The notes under the pieces are model-generated. The model was not told the origin of the DNA. It saw only the letters and a list, made by a program, of their open reading frames with translations, and did not search any database. A stretch of 11,598 bases of DNA, taken from assembly GCA_964371555.1 (NCBI GenBank), contig CAYJMQ010000058.1:1-11598 (forward strand), read 5' to 3'. How positions within the stretch are numbered: the first letter of the stretch is position 1; each line of letters starts with the position of its first letter. Position numbers and translations under genes: made by a program. This DNA comes from CAYJMQ01 sp964371555 (GTDB taxonomy: Bacteria > Bdellovibrionota > JACOXK01 > 2-02-FULL-40-11). Positions 6,593 to 11,598 of this stretch are shown piece by piece.

Positions 6593-7296
6593 GGCTGATT
6601 GCTGACTACAAGAATACGATGACAGTTTGGGCAAAGATGAATCGTTTCCCCTCTCTGAATGAGGTTATAAAGCTGGGGTGGAATCTCCATATGGCATCCT
6701 ACACATTTACCACGATGCGTCTCAGTCACAGCAAGGCTCAACCGTGAACGAAGACGCTTATAGGTGGAAGCACAGTCAGCGGCAAGACCTTTAACAATCT
6801 CTTCTCTCTCTTTCTGTCTGACGGCCAAAAGCGCGTCAATTTGCGAAAAATTCTGTTCAACCGCCTTCATTTCACTTTCAATCGTCCGCTTTCGGGAGGA
6901 AAGATCCTCTTCAAATTCGCGCAATCCCTCATTGGCCTCATCGAGAGCCAACATGACTTCTAAAATTTGCTCTTCAATAAGTAAATTCTCACGCCGGCCA
7001 TGTTCGATCTCCTTCTGCATCGCCTGATACTCTTCATTCGACTTGAGAGACATCATTTTTTCCTCTCCCTTTTTTAATTTGTCTTCCCCCTCCCGAAGAT
7101 CGAGCTCAAGAGATTTTTTCTTTTGCTCGAGACTTCTTAAAGAGTGGCGTTTTTCTTCGGCGCGCTTCAGTTCATCCTGGAGTCTGGAATTCAGGGATTG
7201 AATTTTCAGAGGGGAGTCGGTTTTGTCTTTGATGAGTGAATCGATTTGGGTGTCAACCCGTTGGAGTTCTTTTAAGATTTCCAAATCTTTGAGCAT
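6589..7296 (-). CDS. C4-type zinc-ribbon coiled-coil protein (zf-RING_7 / CdsZ-like)
   Basis: A 235-residue cytoplasmic protein with a long antiparallel coiled coil (residues about 5-185, nearly all charged heptads, including MMSLKSNEEYQAMQKEIEHG) followed by a C-terminal zinc ribbon. The zinc ligands are Cys198 and Cys201 (CVGC) and Cys222 and Cys225 (CPNC), the C4 pattern of this widespread family. The conserved ending CPNCHRILV is typical. The family is thought to bind nucleic acid or act in translation or RNA metabolism; its exact role is not settled. It shares an ATGA overlap with rnhA and sits just after a tRNA gene and before rnpB, all on one strand, which supports an RNA-related job. 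The start ATG at 7296 has AAGAG about 7 bases upstream. The family-typical first helix (LKDLEILKELQRVDTQID) starts right after it. Confidence 0.92.
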   Translation of the reverse strand: MLKDLEILKELQRVDTQIDSLIKDKTDSPLKIQSLNSRLQDELKRAEEKRHSLRSLEQKKKSLELDLREGEDKLKKGEEKMMSLKSNEEYQAMQKEIEHGRRENLLIEEQILEVMLALDEANEGLREFEEDLSSRKRTIESEMKAVEQNFSQIDALLAVRQKEREEIVKGLAADCASTYKRLRSRLSLAVTETHRGKCVGCHMEIPPQLYNLIQRGETIHLCPNCHRILVVSNQP

Positions 7297-7354
7297 GATG
7301 CACTCTTTTCTATCTGTTTCACGAAAATTTCAAAGAAATTTTTGAGAAACGGCA

Positions 7355-7428
7355 TGGGCCCGCCAGGACTCGAACCTGGGACCACCCGGTTATGAGCCGG
7401 AGGCTCTAACCAACTGAGCTACGGGCCC
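7355..7428 (-). tRNA. tRNA with anticodon CAT (elongator Met or Ile2)
   Basis: A complete 74-nt cloverleaf: acceptor GGGCCCG/CGGGCCC, D stem GCTC/GAGC, anticodon stem TCCGG/CCGGG with one T-G pair, anticodon loop CTCATAA, T arm CCAGG-TTCGAGT-CCTGG, discriminator A. The 3' CCA is not encoded (TGCC follows). CAT can be elongator Met or the Ile2 tRNA whose C34 is changed to lysidine. In E. coli the lysidine enzyme favours C4-G69 and C5-G68, both present here, so Ile2 is somewhat favoured. Initiator tRNA is unlikely because the acceptor pair 1-72 is matched and the anticodon stem lacks the three G-C pairs in the usual place. The first 20 bases or so are copied again in the array just upstream. 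Confidence 0.95.
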
Positions 7429-7476
7429 CAACCACTTTTAAATAAAAACCAAATCCTTCCTTCTCCATCATTCAAT

Positions 7477-7491
7477 TCAGTTGGTTAGAGC
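7477..7491 (+). repeat. Inverted copy of the tRNA D arm inside the repeat unit
   Basis: TCAGTTGGTTAGAGC on the + strand is an exact 15-bp inverted match to the tRNA D arm (7403-7417). It also pairs over 8 bp (TCAGTTGG/CCAACTGA) with the truncated tRNA copy at 7524-7531, forming a hairpin with a loop of about 39 nt. Confidence 0.85.
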
Positions 7492-7578
7492 AATCATTAT
7501 ATCGCTCGCTACACTCGCTGTGGCCAACTGAGCTACGGGCCCCAACCACTTTTAAATAAAAACCAAATCCTTCCTTCT

Positions 7579-7678
7579 NNNNNNNNNNNNNNNNNNNNNN
7601 NNNNNNNNNNNNNNNNNNNNNNNNNNNNNNNNNNNNNNNNNNNNNNNNNNNNNNNNNNNNNNNNNNNNNNNNNNNNNN
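7579..7678. other. Assembly gap of 100 N inside the tandem repeat
   Basis: A run of exactly 100 N, a common placeholder for a gap of unknown size. It lies inside the 114-bp repeat. If the array has two units, only 24 bases (matching 7465-7488) are missing. Confidence 0.95.
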
Positions 7679-7742
7679 AGCAATCATTATATCGCTCGCT
7701 ACACTCGCTGTGGCCAACTGAGCTACGGGCCCCCCCTCAGTA

Positions 7743-7864
7743 AGGCTATTTAAAAAGCCCCATCTGCTTCGTTGCCCTCGTCGACACTCCTGCGGCGTAC
7801 ATCAAAAGTACGCCTTAGTCGGCCTCCTCAGGCTGCCTCGCATCTGGCCCTTTTTAAATAGCCT
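7743..7864. repeat. 122-bp palindromic element between rpoD and the tRNA array
   Basis: Outer arms AGGCTATTTAAAAAG (7743-7757) and its exact reverse complement (7850-7864) form a 15-bp stem. At the centre GGCGTAC and GTACGCC (7794-7800 and 7808-7814) form a second stem with a 7-nt loop. The parts between pair only partly, and CAGATG/CATCTG motifs sit in both arms. No protein is encoded. It starts 12 bp after the rpoD stop and could end or stabilise the rpoD transcript, though no U tract follows. Its make-up (AT-rich outer stem, GC-rich centre) suggests a dispersed intergenic repeat, which one window cannot show. Confidence 0.8.
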
Positions 7865-7876
7865 GATAAAATCCTG

Positions 7877-9868
7877 CTAATCCAAAAAGGCTTTCAGCTT
7901 TTTACTCCGGCTCGGATGACGGAGCTTTCGCAAAGCCTTTGCTTCTATCTGACGAATCCGTTCACGCGTCACATCAAAATCTTTACCGACTTCCTCAAGA
8001 GTGTGATCTGACTTTTCTCCAATCCCAAAACGCATTCTTAACACCTTTTCTTCACGCGGCGTCAATGTCGACAACACCCGACGTGTCTGCTCAGACAAGT
8101 TCAGATTGATCACAGCCTCAGATGGAGAAGTTATCTTTTTATCCTCAATAAAATCCCCAAGATGACTGTCTTCTTCATCCCCAATCGGCGTTTCAAGAGA
8201 AATAGGCTCCTTGGCTATCCTTAAAACTTTTCTCACTTTATCAACGGGAAGCTCCATTTTTTGCGCAATCTCATCAGGTGTCGGTTCACGACCAATCTCC
8301 TGTACCAGATAGCGCGCCGTTCTCGCAAGCTTATTAATGGTTTCAATCATATGAACGGGAATCCTGATTGTTCGCGCCTGATCCGCAATCGCCCGTGTAA
8401 TTGCCTGCCGAATCCACCAGGTTGCATACGTGCTGAATTTGTATCCCCGACGATATTCAAACTTATCAACTGCCTTCATCAAACCGATATTGCCCTCCTG
8501 AATGAGATCCAAAAACTGGAGGCCCCGATTCGTATATTTTTTCGCAATCGAGACAACGAGTCTCAAATTCGCCTCAATCAATTCATTCTTTGCAATATCG
8601 GCTTCCCGTTCCCCATCCCGAATCGCATAATAGGTTTTTTGCAGATCCCTCACCTCTTGATTGGCTTCAAGCGCAATCCGCTTCAATTTCCGGTGGATAG
8701 TTTTAATTTCGCGATTTATCTCTGTAATATCTTCTTTTCTAAGTGAAACCGACCTTAAAAAATCAGAGGCGCTCTTCCTCCCCTTCTGAACAAGCTTTAG
8801 CCCCTTTTTGAGATCTAATTCGTCTTTGAAATTTGCCCGGCTTAAGAATGCCTCTCTCTCATAATCGGCCTCTTCAATCCGTAAAACAAAAAGACTCAGC
8901 TGATTGACAATTTTATTTAAGGTCTTGCGATTAAAGCTGATCTCCCTAAAATTTCCGATGATTTCCCCATCTAATTTTTGAAGTTTATCGTTATATTTTT
9001 TTTTGAGCGTCCCGCTGATTTTTTTTGAAGCCAGTTTCTTTCGTATGAGACGGCTCCGCTCATCATAGCTTTTGATCTTTGCGATCAGTTTTAAAATCCT
9101 ATCTAAATGGACCTCTTCGTTGATGAGATTCTCTTCATCGTCAATTCCTTTCACAACATCCCGCACACGAAGTTTCGCATTTTTAAGCTGTTCACTAATT
9201 TTAAGAATTTCTTTGACTCCCAATGGACATTGAAGGAGAACCTTGAACACTTTTGTTTCGCCATCTTCAATACGCTTTGCAATTTCGATCTCTCCCTCGC
9301 GGGTCAAAAGGGGAACCGACCCCATTTTCCTGAGATACATGCGAATCGGATCATCAGCCTTTCCAACGGGAACTTCCTTCTCTTCCTCTTCAGCTTCTGC
9401 CGGTTCTTCTTCTCCAAAGATCCCGGTCTTTTCCCCCTCAGCTTCTAAAATCTCTTCCCCTTCGGGAAGATCCTCTTCCTCGTCTAATTTCTGCGGGCCG
9501 CTTTTTGCCTCCACAACATCGATATCCATCTGACTAAACATCGTCATCACATCATCAATCTTTTCCGGTGAAACAATGTTTGCCGGCAGCAAATCGTTAA
9601 TCTCATCATAGGTCAAAAAGCCCCGTTCTTTGCCAAGCTCGATGAGTTTTTTAAGTTCTTTAATTTCTGATTCACCTTTGAGAGGAATTTTTGGCTCCGG
9701 AGGCGTTTCTTCACCCCCGCTCTTCAAATCCAATTTAGGCTGTTTTGCGCAAAGCGGAGTCTCGAGTTTTTTTCCCAATTTTCTCTTATCCAATTTATTT
9801 TTCTGTAATTGAGAAATTTTTATAATCGTTTTTTTCTGTTTTGACTTTGTTTTTTTTATTTTTGCCAT
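7877..9868 (-). CDS. rpoD: Primary sigma factor RpoD (sigma-70/SigA)
   Basis: Housekeeping sigma factor that directs RNA polymerase to promoters such as the consensus one in this window. Its 663 residues hold all regions: region 1.1 (about 67-120, KKLIELGKERGFLTYDEIND), an acidic linker (about 129-167), region 1.2 (about 172-205, DDPIRMYLRKMGSVPLLTRE), a large non-conserved region (about 206-420), regions 2.1-2.4 (about 424-500, with NLRLVVSIAKKYTNRGLQ, DLIQEGNIGLMKAVDKFEY, FSTYATWWIRQAITRAI), region 3 (about 510-585) and region 4 (about 590-655) with the helix-turn-helix TLEEVGKDFDVTRERIRQIE. The end KLRHPSRSKKLKAFLD is standard. Before region 1.1 lies a lysine-rich extension of about 60 residues. 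AGGAGC (9879-9874) sits 5 bases before the ATG. The stop of dnaG is 12 bp upstream, so this is the dnaG-rpoD part of the macromolecular synthesis operon, here without rpsU in view. Confidence 0.98.
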   Translation of the reverse strand: MAKIKKTKSKQKKTIIKISQLQKNKLDKRKLGKKLETPLCAKQPKLDLKSGGEETPPEPKIPLKGESEIKELKKLIELGKERGFLTYDEINDLLPANIVSPEKIDDVMTMFSQMDIDVVEAKSGPQKLDEEEDLPEGEEILEAEGEKTGIFGEEEPAEAEEEEKEVPVGKADDPIRMYLRKMGSVPLLTREGEIEIAKRIEDGETKVFKVLLQCPLGVKEILKISEQLKNAKLRVRDVVKGIDDEENLINEEVHLDRILKLIAKIKSYDERSRLIRKKLASKKISGTLKKKYNDKLQKLDGEIIGNFREISFNRKTLNKIVNQLSLFVLRIEEADYEREAFLSRANFKDELDLKKGLKLVQKGRKSASDFLRSVSLRKEDITEINREIKTIHRKLKRIALEANQEVRDLQKTYYAIRDGEREADIAKNELIEANLRLVVSIAKKYTNRGLQFLDLIQEGNIGLMKAVDKFEYRRGYKFSTYATWWIRQAITRAIADQARTIRIPVHMIETINKLARTARYLVQEIGREPTPDEIAQKMELPVDKVRKVLRIAKEPISLETPIGDEEDSHLGDFIEDKKITSPSEAVINLNLSEQTRRVLSTLTPREEKVLRMRFGIGEKSDHTLEEVGKDFDVTRERIRQIEAKALRKLRHPSRSKKLKAFLD

Positions 9869-9880
9869 CGTTTGCTCCTA

Positions 9881-11598
9881 TTAAGATTTTATGAATTGTT
9901 GTTTTTGTTTCACAAGCTTTTGATAGCAGCTGAGTAATTCATTTCGCCTGTTATCCGCATCCGTCAAGACTTCGGTTGCTTTGATTTCTTCAAGAAGTTG
10001 TTTTTCCTGTCCCTCCAAATAGTTCTTCCAAAGCCTTTTTATACAGGCCTCATAAATCTGGCGCCATTCTTTTTCAGAACAATCCTGATTCTCTTTCTGT
10101 AAAACCCCTTTGACAAAACGTTTACTGAGTTCTTCTGACTTGATTTTTTCGATGATGGAGGGGAAATCTATTTGCTGCGTCTTCCGATATTGGCTAATCA
10201 TCTCTAAAGCCATCTGTTTTACCTCCAAGTCAGTGAAAAGATCAAGTATTTTTTCTTGATTAGCCTCCCAAAGCCAATCTGGGAAAAGGGCAAAGAATTC
10301 AAGGAGTTCGACTTCAATGCCCGACCGTTCAAACCGCATCTCACCCTCCCACCCCTCACTTCCCAAGCTCTTTTGGACCCCGTGAATGGCAGAAAGAGGC
10401 TGCCGAATCCATTTTTCATCGATCTTGAGCCTGTCTGAAAGTCTCTGGATGACCCCTTCCCGCTCCAGGGGATCTGAGATTTTTTTTAAATAGGGAACCA
10501 TATCTGCGACAACCCTCGATTTTGAAGAAACAAGGTTTTCTGAACGAGAGATCACCCGATCCATCACAAAATAGACCAATGACTGCGATTTTTTTATTTT
10601 TTCCAAAAGCCCTTCTTTTGTCTCTTTTCTGACATAATCATCCGGATCCATACCCTCGGGACACTCGATTATTTTGGGTAAAATTTGAGTTTCCAGAAAC
10701 AGCGGCAGGCTTTTCTCAGATGCCTGCCGCCCTGCTTCATCCCCGTCAAAGAAGAGATAGAGTCGATCGGTAAATCGCTTCAAAAGCTCAAGATGGTCTT
10801 TCGAAAGGGCCGTCCCCATTGTCGCAACAACATTTTTAAAGCCGCCCTGAGAAAGTAAAAGACAATCAAAGTATCCCTCGACAATCATGATCCCTGATTG
10901 TGAGAGCCCCCCCCCTTTTCGAAAGGCTTGAAACAACCCATAAAGCTCTCTCCCCTTGTGGTAAATAGGCGAGTCGCAGGAATTAAGATATTTCGGGGAC
11001 GCCCCCTCCTCTAAACTTCGTCCGCCAAATCCGATGATCCTCTGACTGAGGTCTATCAACGGAAAAATAATCCGGTCGCGAAACCGGTCATAAGAACCTC
11101 CCCCGCTCTGCCGACTTACCGCCAATCCAATTTCTAAAAGATGCGCATCTAAAAAACCGCGTTTTTTTAAAAAATCATAGAGGTTTTGCCATCCGGGAGG
11201 CGCGTAACCCAGATGGTAAAGGGCAATGGTTTCAGATTTAATTCCTCTTTTTTTAAGAAAGTCATTTGCTCTTTCGCTTTTTGAAAGCTGCTCCTTGAAG
11301 TAGAGAAGGGCAAGTTTATTGATTTGATAAAAAAGTCCCTTTTTTTCCTTTGCTCCCTTTTCCCCTTCCCGCGGTGTAGATTCAGGGAGCGAAATCCTCA
11401 GTTCAGAAGCAAGTTTGCGAACAGCTTCCGGGAAAGAAAGGCGGGCATGGTCCTGAAGAAAGGTAAACACATTCCCCCCTTTTCCACAGCCAAAACAATG
11501 ATAGATTTTTTTGGCCTCGCTAACGACGAAAGAAGGGGTTTTTTCAATATGAAAAGGACAATTTCCCTTGTAGTTTACACCGGCTTTCTTGAGAGGAA
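9881..11598 (-). CDS. dnaG: DNA primase DnaG, 5' truncated by window edge
   Basis: Makes RNA primers at the replication fork. The frame is open through the right edge, so the GTG at 11470 is internal and the true start lies outside; judging from the zinc finger, about 25-30 residues are missing. About 571 residues are visible. They begin LKKAGVNYKGNCPFHIEKTP and continue with HCFGCGKGGNVFTFLQ, which together give the CHC2 zinc-binding domain (Cys, His, Cys, Cys). The catalytic core follows, with YHLGYAPPGW, FRDRIIFPL, IIGFGGRSL and PKYLNS. The TOPRIM acidic motifs are IVEGYFDCLLL and LYLFFDGDEAGRQA, whose glutamate and aspartates bind the metals, then PEGMDPDDYV. The final 200 or so residues are the variable helical helicase-binding region. 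The gene ends 12 bp before rpoD and is probably co-transcribed with it. Confidence 0.97.
   Translation of the reverse strand, partial: PLKKAGVNYKGNCPFHIEKTPSFVVSEAKKIYHCFGCGKGGNVFTFLQDHARLSFPEAVRKLASELRISLPESTPREGEKGAKEKKGLFYQINKLALLYFKEQLSKSERANDFLKKRGIKSETIALYHLGYAPPGWQNLYDFLKKRGFLDAHLLEIGLAVSRQSGGGSYDRFRDRIIFPLIDLSQRIIGFGGRSLEEGASPKYLNSCDSPIYHKGRELYGLFQAFRKGGGLSQSGIMIVEGYFDCLLLSQGGFKNVVATMGTALSKDHLELLKRFTDRLYLFFDGDEAGRQASEKSLPLFLETQILPKIIECPEGMDPDDYVRKETKEGLLEKIKKSQSLVYFVMDRVISRSENLVSSKSRVVADMVPYLKKISDPLEREGVIQRLSDRLKIDEKWIRQPLSAIHGVQKSLGSEGWEGEMRFERSGIEVELLEFFALFPDWLWEANQEKILDLFTDLEVKQMALEMISQYRKTQQIDFPSIIEKIKSEELSKRFVKGVLQKENQDCSEKEWRQIYEACIKRLWKNYLEGQEKQLLEEIKATEVLTDADNRRNELLSCYQKLVKQKQQFIKS

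Larger units (their letters stand above)
7410..7733 (-). repeat. Tandem array of 114-bp units containing truncated tRNA 5' ends, with assembly gap
   Basis: 7410-7464 equals 7524-7578 exactly (55 bp, offset 114), and 7489-7543 equals 7679-7733 exactly (55 bp). Each unit, read on the - strand, holds the first 19 or so bases of the neighbouring tRNA up to the GTTGG of the D loop, then a GCGAGTGTAGCGAGCGA-type segment and a TATAAT, an inverted copy of the tRNA D arm, and the tRNA's own 5' flank. The first copy is the real tRNA; the later ones lack everything beyond the D loop and cannot make a tRNA. The 100 N (7579-7678) interrupt the second or a later unit, so the copy number is unknown but is at least two. 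Confidence 0.88.

Noticed and set aside
6592..6634. Longer start for rnhA at 6634
   Set aside because: The extra 14 residues (MPKLSSYSCSQQSA) overlap the zinc-ribbon motif of the upstream gene in another frame; the ATGA overlap at 6592 gives the usual RNase H start.
7322..7344. AT-rich hairpin CGAAAATTTC/GAAATTTTTG as the tRNA terminator
   Set aside because: The pairing is real, but it is almost all A-T and no U tract follows on the tRNA strand, so it is too weak to call.
7472..7717. 81-codon open frame on the - strand across the N run
   Set aside because: It is made of repeat units and unknown bases; its residues come from the truncated tRNA sequence read as protein.
8261..8746. 161-codon open frame on the + strand inside rpoD
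   Set aside because: Antisense to conserved sigma regions 2 and 3, no ribosome site and no protein-like features; a shadow of rpoD.

Overview
The window reads as a scaffold from a Gram-negative bacterium, probably assembled from metagenomic data because it carries a run of exactly 100 N (7579-7678). The dnaG-rpoD pair, the type A RNase P RNA, the zinc-ribbon/RNase H pair and the HAMP protein would fit a deltaproteobacterium-like or neighbouring uncultured lineage. That placement is a weak inference. TGA acts as an ordinary stop here: oppB and the zinc-ribbon gene both end with it where expected.

Left part, + strand (1-3110): the end of a peptide ABC importer operon, oppB (5' cut off), oppC and oppA, closed by a 14-bp hairpin that can terminate in both directions. 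No ATPase genes (oppD/oppF) follow. oppA stops at a TGA, yet the same frame then continues for 18 codons that look like the conserved C-terminus of the family, which suggests a recent nonsense change or a sequence error.

An AT-rich, gene-free stretch (about 3110-3544) full of small inverted repeats follows. It ends in a perfect-consensus sigma-70 promoter (TTGACA-16-TATAAT). This promoter drives a tight three-gene operon of unknown function: a membrane-anchored beta-propeller-like protein with a possible Fn3-like end, a two-TM HAMP protein with no output domain, and a small helical coiled-coil protein.

Right part, - strand. In transcription order: dnaG (5' cut off by the window end), rpoD, a 122-bp palindromic element, a tandem array of 114-bp units each holding a truncated 5' piece of a tRNA (interrupted by the N gap), an intact tRNA with anticodon CAT, a C4 zinc-ribbon coiled-coil protein, rnhA and rnpB. 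The zinc-ribbon gene and rnhA overlap by ATGA. The rnhA stop codon lies inside the P1 helix of RNase P RNA. rnpB meets the + strand coiled-coil gene tail to tail.

The observations most worth following are the tRNA-fragment tandem array, the uncharacterised propeller/HAMP/coiled-coil operon, the three 12-nt repeats in the P12 arm of RNase P RNA, the rnhA-rnpB overlap, and the interrupted oppA tail.
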